A stretch of 64,000 nucleotides of DNA from Flagellimonas sp. S3867 (GTDB taxonomy: Bacteria; Bacteroidota; Bacteroidia; Flavobacteriales; Flavobacteriaceae), in the NCBI RefSeq assembly GCF_014698935.1, contig NZ_JACVMN010000003.1, forward strand, positions 62,001-126,000, written 5' to 3'. This document shows, one piece after another, positions 37,843 through 46,894 of the stretch; positions within the stretch are counted from its first letter, which is position 1, and each line of letters begins with the position of its first letter. The translations under genes were made by a program, and so were the position numbers. The notes beneath the pieces are model-generated. The model was not told the origin of the DNA and made no database searches. It was given only the letters and a program-made list of their open reading frames with translations.

Positions 37843-38364
37843 TTATATTTTTTTTATAATCCAATCCGTTATTTTTCCAATTCGAAAGATTAAAATCAAC
37901 GCTATTATAGTCCTTAAAATATATTTAGGAGCACTGATATCAGGAATATCAGCGTTTTCATTTCCATTCAGTTTTGAGGCTAGTCCAACACAATATTCTA
38001 TAAAGTCAGGTGCGAGATAAATTGAAGTAGCTAACCAAACAATTCCAACTGCCATTAAAATGACTTTACTTAACGATTTAGGGCTTAATTCCGCAATTAT
38101 TTCTTTATCTGTTTTGATTAGTTTCTTAGAAATCCATTCCGCTTTCAAGAACAGAAATAGAGAAACAACAATATTCGCTAAAGTCAGAAATGTTCCAGTG
38201 AAATAGAACTTGTCAATAGGTTCTTTCAATAATTCGGCAAAATGAGACATTGCTGCAGTACTATAAACCGAAAGGAAATATGAACCAAAATGGTCAAATA
38301 TTTTAATGAATAAAAATATTCCAGCTATTCTTAAAGTTAGAGCTGTTAAAATTCGATTCGTCAT
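37843..38364 (-). CDS. Four-helix membrane protein (cassette C10)
   Basis: 173 residues from the ATG at 38364; longer in-frame starts lie in X4. About four membrane helices (LRIAGIFLFIKIFDHFG, FTGTFLTLANIVVSLFLFL, VILMAVGIVWLATSIYLA, YILRTIIALILIFRIG). Family not recognised. Confidence 0.7.
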   Translation of the reverse strand: MTNRILTALTLRIAGIFLFIKIFDHFGSYFLSVYSTAAMSHFAELLKEPIDKFYFTGTFLTLANIVVSLFLFLKAEWISKKLIKTDKEIIAELSPKSLSKVILMAVGIVWLATSIYLAPDFIEYCVGLASKLNGNENADIPDISAPKYILRTIIALILIFRIGKITDWIIKKI

Positions 38365-38395
38365 TAATTTTTCGTTTTTTGGATATGTTGCACAA

Positions 38396-38755
38396 GGACC
38401 CGCTAAACGTAGTTCCGGGATTTTTGTGGAAATATAGCAAAAACGTTCGACTGTCATGTGCGAAGGTGTCCTTGGTGTGGGGTGTATCGCACTTGACGGG
38501 CTGTCAAGGAGGCCGTTTGTCGGCCGTATCTTGTCGGTTTTTGCGTTATTGGGAACAAAAATTTCGTGGCCAAATTACTTTTAGCCACTGTTGGTGCACC
38601 ACGGGGTTTGGATTGTTTGCCCCGTGCTTGGTTTTCCCTCGATGGGCAGCTAAGGGCTGCAATTTGGTTTAGCGGGTCGTTGGAGGACATTTCTTTTGGG
38701 GCGGGAGTGCATGGCACGTAGCAACAAAAGTCAGCTTTAGCTGAATGTGCTCCAA
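38396..38755 (-). repeat. X4, full-length X cassette (type A)
   Basis: 360 bp. It carries the paired change GTGGC/GCCAC in the stem that reads GGGGC/GCCCC in other copies. The left edge reads AAGGACCC instead of AACGACCC. Confidence 0.9.
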
Positions 38756-38884
38756 CGGTTGGGCTAAGGTTCGTTGCTGTGATTCGTCCGAAGGACAATC
38801 CAGCCGAACCTAAAGATAGCTTTTTGCGCGTGATTTCCGTTTAGGAAATCCGCAAGCAATGAATTTTAGGCTTTGTTGTATGCA
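38756..38884 (-). repeat. attC of cassette C9
   Basis: GGGCTAAGGTTCGTTGC pairs with GCAATGAATTTTAGGC. R'' GCATACAAC is complementary to the cassette start GTTGTATGC (39371-39379). Confidence 0.75.
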
Positions 38885-38888
38885 GTTT

Positions 38889-39359
38889 TTATATTCCGCC
38901 AAAATCAGCTTTTTCGAAAACGAGACCATTCAATTCCTTATCGAATTTATAATGAGCTTTAAGTCCACCTGAGTTCGCTAATTCCAAGTTCTTTTTATGA
39001 TAATAGGCATTGAAGGGTATAACATTGACAAAAAAAGTTCCTTTTCCTATTCTTAGGGGAACAATCCGAATCAAATACATTTTTCCACTTTTCTTTTTGA
39101 TTGTCTCAACTTGTTCAGTCGGACCGAGAAATTCAATTTTATAGTTCAGAACTGTGTCGGGTAATCTATCAGTAAACAGGTTTTTTTCTACATACAATAT
39201 TCCATTATCTGCAACAGAACTACCAACTAATTCCGCCATTTTTTTCAATGAGTGATAGTAAATATTCGTAGAATCTCTCTTTTCTGTGTCAAAAATCGTT
39301 TGGGAAAAAACAAAGTTTCCAATAAACAGAATAGTCAGAAATAAAATCGATTTTTTCAT
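38889..39359 (-). CDS. Small exported protein (cassette C9)
   Basis: 156 residues from the ATG at 39359. The signal peptide is KKSILFLTILFIGNFVFSQ. The mature domain is predicted mixed alpha/beta (KMYLIRIVPLRIGKGTFFVN). An in-frame extension upstream runs through X5 and is rejected. Family not recognised. Confidence 0.68.
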   Translation of the reverse strand: MKKSILFLTILFIGNFVFSQTIFDTEKRDSTNIYYHSLKKMAELVGSSVADNGILYVEKNLFTDRLPDTVLNYKIEFLGPTEQVETIKKKSGKMYLIRIVPLRIGKGTFFVNVIPFNAYYHKKNLELANSGGLKAHYKFDKELNGLVFEKADFGGI

Positions 39360-39378
39360 TTTGTCAAATTGCATACAA

Positions 39379-39740
39379 CGACCCGCTAAACGTAGTTCCG
39401 GGATTTTTGTGGAAATATAGTAAAATCGTTCGACTGTCGTGTGCGAAGCTGTCCTGACTGGGTTGCCGGGTCTCGCATTCGACGGTCTGCCAAGAAGGCC
39501 GCCTGTCGGCCGTATCTTGTCGATTTTGCGGTATTGGGAACAAAAATTTCGGGGCCAAATTACTTTTAGCCACTGTTGGTGCACCACGGGGTTTGGATTG
39601 TTTGCCCCGTGCTTGGTTTTCCCTCGATGGGCAGCTAAGGGCTGTAATTTGGTTTAGCGGGTCGTTGGAGGACATTTCTTTTGGGGCGGGAGTGCATGGC
39701 ACGTAGCAACAAAAGTCGGCTTTAGCTGAATGTGCTCCAA
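39379..39740 (-). repeat. X5, full-length X cassette (type B)
   Basis: 362 bp. Type B stem (GTCGTGTGCGA/TCGCATTCGAC). The second hairpin is an intermediate, GGGGC/GCCAC, with one mismatch. Confidence 0.9.
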
Positions 39741-39939
39741 CGTGTTCGTGTATGGTTTGTTGCGTTTGAGCCTAGCGACTCGTTAGGCTTGCCGAGACAG
39801 CCTGAAAGGTAGGCAAACGCGCTGGAAAAGGAGCAAGGCTTGACTTGTAACTTTTCCGAAAACTAAATATACAAAAATGAGTTCAACTCGTCCACTTATA
39901 CACTTGCGCAGCAATGGACTATACACGTTGTTGTGCTTA
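39741..39939 (-). repeat. attC of cassette C8
   Basis: GTGTATGGTTTGTTGCG pairs with CGCAGCAATGGACTATACAC. R'' TAAGCACAA is complementary to TTGTGCTTA and recurs inverted at the cassette start (40758-40766). The stop codon of the gene lies in this arm. Confidence 0.75.
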
Positions 39940-40749
39940 GTACTTTTTCGGTTCATATTCATAGATGTTTTTCCAAACTTCTTCTCCTAAATGATTAAAG
40001 CGAGTTTCTTCTTTAATAAGCCCATTTTCATAATAGAGGTATTCAGTCCGATTATTATTCACGCTATATGAAGTGTGTTTATCTATTTTATGCTCATTAC
40101 TTACTATTGTACGTGTTTTTATTTTATTTAATTCGTTAAATGAAAAAATCTCTATTTCATATTTATCTGCAAGCCTTCTTGATATTTCCAAAAGGTTATT
40201 GTTTTTATCATAAGTGTATTTTCCAATCCAAATAGTATCAGTGTTATAGGTTTCTATTTCTTTGATAATTTGATTTTCTAAATATTCATATTTTTTCCAA
40301 ATTTCAAAGTATTCTCCATTAACAAGATTGTTTCCACTATGAATATGTTCTCTTGTGAGTTGATTTTTTGAATTGTAAAATCTTGTTTGTTTGAATTTGA
40401 TTGTATCTCTATCAACTATTGAGTCAGAAGTGTAATATGTTCCAATAAAGTTGTTGTTTTTGTCATAAAAAAGAAGTTTTCTCTGACTTCTAAAACCATT
40501 AGTTTCAATTAGATTATTATTGTCATCATAAATTAATTTTGTTCGATATTCGAATCCAACTGTTTCAATTAATAAACTGTCTTTTGAATAATATTTAATT
40601 CCTTCTAAATTTTCTTCTGAAACCTTATCGGAATATTTAAGTTGTTTATAAGCAAAGTCAATTTGATTGCTAATGTCAGCAAATTCATTTCTTGATTGAC
40701 AACTTGAAATGATAATTAAAAGTAATAAGAATGGTTTAAGACGATTCAT
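39937..40749 (-). CDS. Lipoprotein with YD/RHS-like beta repeats (cassette C8)
   Basis: 270 residues from the ATG at 40749. It has the lipobox LLLIIISSCQS. Repeated hairpin-like units (LIYDDNNNLIETNG, LFYDKNNNFIGTYY, TRFYNSKNQLTREH, YTYDKNNNLLEI, LYYENGLIKEETRF) resemble RHS/YD or MORN-like toxin-immunity or adhesin repeats. A longer frame through X6 exists but begins in repeat DNA, so I use the start that gives the signal peptide. Confidence 0.75.
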   Translation of the reverse strand: MNRLKPFLLLLIIISSCQSRNEFADISNQIDFAYKQLKYSDKVSEENLEGIKYYSKDSLLIETVGFEYRTKLIYDDNNNLIETNGFRSQRKLLFYDKNNNFIGTYYTSDSIVDRDTIKFKQTRFYNSKNQLTREHIHSGNNLVNGEYFEIWKKYEYLENQIIKEIETYNTDTIWIGKYTYDKNNNLLEISRRLADKYEIEIFSFNELNKIKTRTIVSNEHKIDKHTSYSVNNNRTEYLYYENGLIKEETRFNHLGEEVWKNIYEYEPKKY

Positions 40750-40763
40750 TTTCGGTATTAAGC

Positions 40764-40964
40764 ACAAAAATATCGGGGCCAAATTACTTTTAGCCCCTGT
40801 TGGTGCACCACGGGGTTTGGATTGTTTGCCCCGTGCTTGGTTTTCCCTCGATGGGCAGCTAAGGGCTGTAATTTGGTTTAGCGGGTCGTTGGAGGACATT
40901 TCTTTTGGGGCGGGAGTGCATGGCACGTAGCAACAAAAGTCAGCTTTAGCTGAATGTGCTCCAA
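40764..40964 (-). repeat. X6, truncated X cassette
   Basis: Only the first ~200 bp in minus reading. The type-specific half is missing, and the sequence passes from GATATTTTTG directly into the C8 start region TGCTTAATACC. Confidence 0.85.
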
Positions 40965-41158
40965 CGTCTCGGCTATGATTAGTACGGGAATTAAAAGTAA
41001 TTAATTTCCGATTAAGCACTTAGCCAAAACTTTTTATTTTGTTTTATTTTTTTCTTCATAAAGCCAAATCAAAAGATTTGGCGGACTTAGTTAAAAAGCA
41101 CTACACCTTTGGGTTAAGCACCAAAACCCGTATTAATTATAGCCATTGTTGTACACAG
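40965..41158 (-). repeat. attC of cassette C7
   Basis: GGCTATGATTAGTACGGG pairs with CCCGTATTAATTATAGCC; the tip hairpin is GCCAAATC/GATTTGGC. R'' GTGTACAAC is complementary to the cassette start GTTGTACAC (41740-41748). The gene stop lies within it. Close relative of the C10 attC. Confidence 0.78.
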
Positions 41159-41708
41159 TTTTTTTTCGTTTTATTATTTCAAATATTCCTAAAGTCAAAA
41201 TTGTAATTATTAATCCTTGAAGAAATATCATTCCAATTCCGAATGCGAATAAATCTATTAATTCAGCATTTCCATTTCCAGGTAAATAATCTCGATGAAA
41301 ACTAGTCACAATTATTACAAAACGCTCAAAATACATTCCACTTTTCATTCCAAATACGACTAAAAGCACATACCAAAATTTTGATGCTAGTTTTTTAATG
41401 AACAAAGTCAGAGGTAAAATTAAAGCAGATAAAAACATTATCCAATATGCCCAAGCATAAGGTCTAGTTGCTCGATTAATAAAAGCATATTCATCTGGAT
41501 TATCAGTCGTTGCTATTCCTATTAGATAGAAAGTCCAAGTGATTATTGTATAGAAAATAATTGTCCAGCGAACTAAATTCAGCACTTTTTTTGTTTCAAA
41601 TCGGTTTTTAAAAAATAGTTCTACAAGTATTAAAATCAGAATTATTGGAACCAGACAGTTAATCAGATTCGCGTCAACTATTTCAATAATCCTTTTATAT
41701 AATTCCAT
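41133..41708 (-). CDS. Polytopic membrane protein (cassette C7)
   Basis: 191 residues with five or six membrane helices (LINCLVPIILILILVELFF, WTIIFYTIITWTFYLIGIA, YWIMFLSALILPLTLFI, FWYVLLVVFGMKSG, FAFGIGMIFLQGLIITILTL). The last codons (TVYNNGYN) are written in the attC. Family not recognised. Confidence 0.72.
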   Translation of the reverse strand: MELYKRIIEIVDANLINCLVPIILILILVELFFKNRFETKKVLNLVRWTIIFYTIITWTFYLIGIATTDNPDEYAFINRATRPYAWAYWIMFLSALILPLTLFIKKLASKFWYVLLVVFGMKSGMYFERFVIIVTSFHRDYLPGNGNAELIDLFAFGIGMIFLQGLIITILTLGIFEIIKRKKTVYNNGYN

Positions 41709-41747
41709 TTTTTGTTTTTCTCAGGATTTTTCTCAAATTGTGTACAA

Positions 41748-42109
41748 CGACCCGCTAAACGTAGTTCCGGGATTTTTGTGGAAATATAGTAAAATCGTTC
41801 GACTGTCGTGTGCGAAGCTGTCCTGACTGGGTTGCCGGGTCTCGCATTCGACAGTCTGCCAAGAAGGCCGCCTGTCGGCCGTATCTTGTCGATTTTGCGG
41901 TATTGGGAACAAAAATTTCGGGGCCAAATTACTTTTAGCCACTGTTGGTGCACCACGGGGTTTGGATTGTTTGCCCCGTGCTTGGTTTTCCCTCGATGGG
42001 CAGCTAAGGGCTGTAATTTGGTTTAGCGGGTCGTTGGAGGACATTTCTTTTGGGGCGGGAGTGCATGGCACGTAGCAACAAAAGTCGGCTTTAGCTGAAT
42101 GTGCTCCAA
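41748..42109 (-). repeat. X7, full-length X cassette (type B)
   Basis: 362 bp, almost identical to X5, with the intermediate GGGGC/GCCAC hairpin and CGACAGTC where most type B copies have CGACGGTC. Confidence 0.9.
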
Positions 42110-42179
42110 CGTTCGGGCTATGAAGCGTAGGAACGGTTTGATTGGTTAGGCCTATGCTTTATAGCCATTGTTGTGCACT
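42110..42179 (-). repeat. attC of cassette C6
   Basis: A short, 70-bp site. GGCTATGAAGCGTAGG pairs with CCTATGCTTTATAGCC. R'' GTGCACAAC matches the cassette start GTTGTGCAC (42828-42836). Confidence 0.8.
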
Positions 42180-42464
42180 GTTTTTTATTCCATTTTTTAA
42201 TTCATCCGAGGTTAATTCAAGTCCATCAATTTTCATTAACGTTTTAAAGTCCGCTCCAAAATATTTTTGATGGGGTTTACTTGAAAGCCAAGAAAGTTCG
42301 TTTTCTCGTCCATCGAAAATGAACTTGTGATTTTGTCCTTTAATTCGATATGCAAGGACTCCATTTCCAAAACTGTAAGGTTCAAAATGATATTCCTGTA
42401 ATTGAAATTCCGCAATCGAATTGAGTTTCGTTTCTATATCGTTTCTAAAATTCTCAAATGTCAT
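42159..42464 (-). CDS. Small unknown protein, second gene of cassette C6
   Basis: 101 residues from the ATG at 42464, which overlaps the upstream stop (ATGA). It looks alpha/beta, with VLAYRIKGQNHKFIFDGRENELSWLSSKPH (part: HKFIFDGRENELSWLSS) in the middle. The last residues NSAQQWL and the stop are encoded inside the attC arm. Family not recognised. Confidence 0.65.
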   Translation of the reverse strand: MTFENFRNDIETKLNSIAEFQLQEYHFEPYSFGNGVLAYRIKGQNHKFIFDGRENELSWLSSKPHQKYFGADFKTLMKIDGLELTSDELKNGIKNSAQQWL

Positions 42465-42817
42465 TTTCTTAATCCCATTTCTGCATATGCGTGAAACTCG
42501 CAAATTGCCATTTCCTTTAAGGCATTTTTATCGCAACCAACCCAAGTACATTTTTTATCACTGATTCCACGATGCTTTTTCAGTAATTCTATTCTTAATT
42601 CTCGGTCTTCAAATTCAGTCCAATTTTCAGTCGATTCAAGTTTTACAAAGAACTGTTCTTGGTATTTATCCCATTCATCGAGTCTCCAAAATGAATTGTC
42701 GGATTTGTTTTGATACAAAATGAACCAACTTTTTCGGTCAATTAACTCAAATTCCGATTCAATTCTTTTGAGAATATTCTTGTCGGCATAATATATTTTT
42801 TCAGTTAGTTCGCTCAT
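42461..42817 (-). CDS. Small protein with C-terminal Cys/His motif, first gene of cassette C6
   Basis: 118 residues. A mixed alpha/beta domain (WFILYQNKSDNSFWRLDEWD, FFVKLESTENWTEF) is followed by a possible zinc site, CTWVGCDKNALKEMAICEFHAYAEMG. Coupled by ATGA overlap to the next gene. The pair shares one cassette. Family not recognised. Confidence 0.68.
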   Translation of the reverse strand: MSELTEKIYYADKNILKRIESEFELIDRKSWFILYQNKSDNSFWRLDEWDKYQEQFFVKLESTENWTEFEDRELRIELLKKHRGISDKKCTWVGCDKNALKEMAICEFHAYAEMGLRK

Positions 42818-42835
42818 TTTTTAAATAGTGCACAA

Positions 42836-43195
42836 CGACCCGCTAAACGTAGTTCCGGGATTTTTGTGGAAATATAGCAAAAACGTTCGACTGTCATGTG
42901 CGAAGGTGTCCTTGGTGTGGGGTGTATCGCACTTGACGGGCTGTCAAGGAGGCCGCCTGTCGGCCGTATCTTGTCGGTTTTTGCGTTATTGGGAACAAAA
43001 ATATCGGGGCCAAATTACTTTTAGCCCCTGTTGGTGCACCACGGGGTTTGGATTGTTTGCCCCGTGCTTGGTTTTCCCTCGATGGGCAGCTAAGGGCTGT
43101 AATTTGGTTTAGCGGGTCGTTGGAGGACATTTCTTTTGGGGCGGGAGTGCATGGCACGTAGCAACAAAAGTCAGCTTTAGCTGAATGTGCTCCAA
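42836..43195 (-). repeat. X8, full-length X cassette (type A)
   Basis: 360 bp, practically identical to X11 and X3. Confidence 0.9.
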
Positions 43196-43326
43196 CGGTT
43201 TCGTATAACCGTCAGTTACGGGTTTTAAATTACTATTTTTCGATTAAGCACAGACGCTCGCAATTCCGAGTGGATTCGGACGTAGTCGAATCCGCCGTAA
43301 TTGCGGTTATACATTGTTGTGCAACG
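43196..43326 (-). repeat. attC of cassette C5
   Basis: GTATAACCGTCAGTTACGG pairs with CCGTAATTGCGGTTATAC. The tip holds the hairpin GGATTCG/CGAATCC. R'' TTGCACAAC matches the cassette start (44122-44130). Confidence 0.75.
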
Positions 43327-43342
43327 TTTTTTATTATTTTAT

Positions 43343-44107
43343 TTACCACGAATGAAAATAATACATAAAACTCCCATCGCTTTTTAAATATAGTGTAAAT
43401 CTTTCTCCTTCCGAATACATATGAGCAACAGTCGCAATAGAATTGTATTCCATTGGGTTTTCGGTAAAATGTAATTCGGTTAAATTTCTGTCCGACAATC
43501 CAGTAATTGACTTCTGCCAGATTGTGTTTCCGTTTTTATCTTTACTTGCAAGTATTGTTTTGCCATTAGCTTTTGAAACAACTAAAGTTCCAAATTCAGT
43601 TTCCTGCGTTTTGATTGGTTTTAATTCCGATTTTTCTGTATAGTCAACTCCGTAAAAAGGTCCGTCATCAAAAGTTGTTGTCATTTTAGGCAGATATTCC
43701 ACATTTTCGACTTGAGAATAGAAGTCAGTACGTAAGAAGTCAATTTTTTCAGTGATTGATTTTTGTAGAAATTCGGTCGAGTCAATTTCTCTAATTTTCA
43801 AATAGATTTTTGAAATTTTATTAAAATAACTTGTATCAATATTTTTATTACAATTTGGATGATATTCTTTTAATTGATAGACAATCATTGGAATAATGAA
43901 ATTGGTTTTAATTTCAGATTGACCTCTGTCTTTAGCAAAATCCATTTTCGATAGTCCATCAAGCTCAGATTCAGGCCATTTTATAATTTCCATTTTGTCT
44001 AACCCAAAAAAGTCGAGATACTTTATTTCGTAACAGTCTTTAGATTCTTGTCCGAATAAAGTCAGATTTATAGTTAAAAATAATATTGTTAAAATTCGAT
44101 TTCTCAT
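43343..44107 (-). CDS. Exported unknown protein (cassette C5)
   Basis: 254 residues from the ATG at 44107. The signal peptide is NRILTILFLTINLTLFGQ. The C-terminal half is beta-rich (FGTLVVSKANGKTILASKDK, GERFTLYLKSDGSFMYYFHSW). The frame also continues upstream into X9; that extension is rejected. Family not recognised. Confidence 0.7.
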   Translation of the reverse strand: MRNRILTILFLTINLTLFGQESKDCYEIKYLDFFGLDKMEIIKWPESELDGLSKMDFAKDRGQSEIKTNFIIPMIVYQLKEYHPNCNKNIDTSYFNKISKIYLKIREIDSTEFLQKSITEKIDFLRTDFYSQVENVEYLPKMTTTFDDGPFYGVDYTEKSELKPIKTQETEFGTLVVSKANGKTILASKDKNGNTIWQKSITGLSDRNLTELHFTENPMEYNSIATVAHMYSEGERFTLYLKSDGSFMYYFHSW

Positions 44108-44129
44108 TTTTTGGTCAAATGTTGCACAA

Positions 44130-44488
44130 CGACCCGCTAAACGTAGTTCCGGGATTTTTGTGGAAATATAGCAAAAACGTTCGACTGTCATGTGCGAAGG
44201 TGTCCTTGGTGTGGGGTGTATCGCACTTGACGGGCTGTCAAGGAGGCCGTTTGTCGGCCGTATCTTGTCGATTTTGCGTTATTGGGAACAAAAATATCGG
44301 GGCCAAATTACTTTTAGCCCCTGTTGGTGCACCACGGGGTTTGGATTGTTTGCCCCGTGCTTGGTTTTCCCTCGATGGGCAGCTAAGGGCTGTAATTTGG
44401 TTTAGCGGGTCGTTGGAGGACATTTCTTTTGGGGCGGGAGTGCATGGCACGTAGCAACAAAAGTCAGCTTTAGCTGAATGTGCTCCAA
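44130..44488 (-). repeat. X9, full-length X cassette (type A/B mosaic)
   Basis: 359 bp. Type A in its stem block but type B-like TTGTCGATTTTGCG next to it, so it looks like a recombinant between the two types. Confidence 0.88.
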
Positions 44489-44618
44489 CGTGTTTGTGTA
44501 TGGTTAGTTGCGTTTAGCAACTAAGATAGCAAAAGGGGACGAGTCTGAGGGAAATTCGGAGAATTTTCCGATTGGCAAGTAGAAACTCTAGCAATTAATT
44601 ATACACGTTGTTATGTGC
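44489..44618 (-). repeat. attC of cassette C4
   Basis: GTGTATGGTTAGTTGC pairs with GCAATTAATTATACAC. R'' GCACATAAC matches the cassette start GTTATGTGC (45350-45358). Confidence 0.78.
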
Positions 44619-45339
44619 TGGCCTTAATTCCGTAATATTCTAACCAATTTAACGGTTCAGTCAGAGAATGTTTATTAAATTCTAAGTGTATTACTCTTCT
44701 TTTCTTGCCATTTGTTGTTCTGCTCGAAGCGTGTAAAGTCAGAGGTTTCATTAACATTGCTCCACCTTTTTCTACTTCACAAATAAATTCGTTTTCCGTA
44801 TTCCAATCTTTAGAATCGTATCGAATTATTCCATTCGAGTGAGATTTTGGTATTACTTTTAAAGCTCCGTTATTTTTGTTTGTTTTATCCAAATGAATTC
44901 GCACTGTTATTGTGTCTTGTAAAATTTCAATTGGTGGTTGAACTCCGTATTGCCCTTTTTTAAAAGTCCAATTCGAGTAGTTTTCCAAATCTGCTTTATT
45001 GTCAACTGAAATGCTTAAATCTTGGTGATAAGCAACAAACCAATTTGATCCACTCGGTTTATCAAAATAGATTGCTTTTGTCAGGAAATAATCGGATTCG
45101 GAAAGCTCAGAGAGTAGCTCAGTCAGCTTTTTGTTGAACAACAAATCGCTTAATTCTGGAACATTTTTGATAAGCTGTCTAATTGCAAACAAGTCTTTCG
45201 TTTTCATAAACGAATTTCCATCCTGTTCAGCATTTTCGATGCAGTCTAAAATTTTGTTTATTTCCTGTTCAGAATACAAATCAGATAAAACGGAATATCC
45301 ATTTTCGTTAAGTTCTATTTTGTTCTTTGCGTAGTTCAT
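44611..45339 (-). CDS. Phytanoyl-CoA dioxygenase (PhyH)-like oxygenase (cassette C4)
   Basis: 242 residues, Fe(II)/2-oxoglutarate type. FVAYHQDLSI supplies the HxD metal pair, and MLMKPLTLHASSRTTNGKKRR supplies the distal His and the Arg that holds 2-oxoglutarate. NGALKVIPKSHSNGII is also typical of PhyH. Substrate unknown. The only cassette here with a clear enzyme family. Confidence 0.85.
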   Translation of the reverse strand: MNYAKNKIELNENGYSVLSDLYSEQEINKILDCIENAEQDGNSFMKTKDLFAIRQLIKNVPELSDLLFNKKLTELLSELSESDYFLTKAIYFDKPSGSNWFVAYHQDLSISVDNKADLENYSNWTFKKGQYGVQPPIEILQDTITVRIHLDKTNKNNGALKVIPKSHSNGIIRYDSKDWNTENEFICEVEKGGAMLMKPLTLHASSRTTNGKKRRVIHLEFNKHSLTEPLNWLEYYGIKAST

Positions 45340-45357
45340 TCCTCAGCTTGCACATAA

Positions 45358-45484
45358 CGGTCTTGTGTATGGCTCGTTGCGGAAAATCAGCTATGATTTT
45401 CCGCCATAACCCAAAGATAGCGAATAAGCGTTGAATTCCGAATAGGAATTCAGCCGCAATGAGCTATACACGTTGTTGTACCAC
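45358..45484 (-). repeat. attC of cassette C3 (direct gene-to-gene junction)
   Basis: GTGTATGGCTCGTTGCGG pairs with CCGCAATGAGCTATACAC. R'' is GTGGTACAAC. It is followed directly by cassette C4 with no X between, the only such place in the array. Confidence 0.75.
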
Positions 45485-45485
45485 G

Positions 45486-46502
45486 TTATTTCTTTGATAC
45501 CAAATCTTCAGCTTCTTTGCTATAGTTCCAAAATTCGACACCTTTTTTTCTTAAATTTTCTCTCTGCTCGTTATTAACTCGAAGCCATATACTTGTAGAC
45601 TTAATCGTTTTGGATTCCATTACAATTTGATATGCTTGTTCAGTTAATTTTTTTCTTACTGAAGCCTTAAAGTTTTCGGGGAAAAACAATAAAAATTCTT
45701 CAAGATTGGGAATTTGCGAAATTGAAGAAATACCGTTAAGCCTACTGTTGTTATCAACTTGGATTCTTTTTAATGATTTTAGTCCACTTAAATCCGGTAA
45801 AATGGACATTTCGGACATACCCTCAAAGCAAAGTTTCTCAAGATTCACAAGGTTTCTCAAAAATTGGTAGTTAGGAATTTGTCTTACTCGGCTTATTTCT
45901 AATTCTTTTAAACCATTTAGTTTTGAAACTGCATTTAGGTCTTTGTAACTGCCATAAAGCAGGTTTAATTCTTGAAGTTTTGTCAATTTTGTCAAAAAGT
46001 CAAGGTTATCCAATTTCACACCACGAAACGATAATGTTTGTAGATTCGATAAATGTTTAACGTTCTCCAATCCTTTTTTCATTCCGTCAACATACAATGA
46101 TTCTAAATCCGTAAACTCTTTTATGAATGATATATCAACAGCTTTGGATTTAGTTTCCTCTATTCCAAAGTGTTTAAGCTTTGGATTCGTTTTCAGTATA
46201 GAATAGTCTTTTATATTGTAAGTGGCGATTGTAAATTTTCTAATATTCGGAATAAGCTTATAAAAGGATAAATCTTGACATTTATACCAAAGAACTCTTA
46301 ATCCAATATCTGGATACTTACTGAAGAATTCATTAAGTGTTTCCCATGTTTGCTTTTGCGGATTTGGAAATTGAAATAGTTGTAATGAGTGAATATTCTT
46401 TTCCGCTATGATTTTCGGGATATCAGATTTTTTGAGGTCAGAATGGATATTTATGTTTCCACTAAAATTTCCCCATTTCTTTTTTCTGTTAAATATTCCC
46501 AT
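45486..46502 (-). CDS. Leucine-rich repeat protein (cassette C3)
   Basis: 338 residues without signal peptide. At least seven LRRs of about 22 residues, e.g. LKHFGIEETKSKAVDIS, LESLYVDGMKKGLENVKHL, LQTLSFRGVKLDNLDFL, LQELNLLYGSYKDLNAV, LKELEISRVRQIPNYQFL, LEKLCFEGMSEMSILPDL. A cytoplasmic protein-interaction scaffold. Its upstream edge (GTTGGAGGACATT) does not match its own attC tag, so the cassette start is chimeric. Confidence 0.85.
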   Translation of the reverse strand: MGIFNRKKKWGNFSGNINIHSDLKKSDIPKIIAEKNIHSLQLFQFPNPQKQTWETLNEFFSKYPDIGLRVLWYKCQDLSFYKLIPNIRKFTIATYNIKDYSILKTNPKLKHFGIEETKSKAVDISFIKEFTDLESLYVDGMKKGLENVKHLSNLQTLSFRGVKLDNLDFLTKLTKLQELNLLYGSYKDLNAVSKLNGLKELEISRVRQIPNYQFLRNLVNLEKLCFEGMSEMSILPDLSGLKSLKRIQVDNNSRLNGISSISQIPNLEEFLLFFPENFKASVRKKLTEQAYQIVMESKTIKSTSIWLRVNNEQRENLRKKGVEFWNYSKEAEDLVSKK

Positions 46503-46532
46503 TAATTATCTCGGTTCTTTAATGTCCTCCAA

Positions 46533-46894
46533 CGACCCGCTAAACGTAGTTCCGGGATTTTTGTGGAAATATAGTAAAATCGTTCGACTGTCGTGTGCGA
46601 AGCTGTCCTGACTGGGTTGCCGGGTCTCGCATTCGACGGTCTGCCAAGAAGGCCGCCTGTCGGCCGTATCTTGTCGATTTTGCGGTATTGGGAACAAAAA
46701 TATCGGGGCCAAATTACTTTTAGCCCCTGTTGGTGCACCACGGGGTTTGGATTGTTTGCCCCGTGCTTGGTTTTCCCTCGATGGGCAGCTAAGGGCTGTA
46801 ATTTGGTTTAGCGGGTCGTTGGAGGACATTTCTTTTGGGGCGGGAGTGCATGGCACGTAGCAACAAAAGTCGGCTTTAGCTGAATGTGCTCCAA
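46533..46894 (-). repeat. X10, full-length X cassette (type B)
   Basis: 362 bp. Its downstream junction in minus reading is GGGTCGTTGGAGGACATT, i.e. a second X-like start directly before gene C3. Confidence 0.9.

Noticed and set aside
40750..41019. N-terminal extensions of C5, C8, C9, C10 and C11 genes into the neighbouring X cassettes
   Set aside because: The extensions consist of X sequence. Internal ATG codons give proper signal peptides or membrane starts directly after the cassette boundary, so those starts were used.
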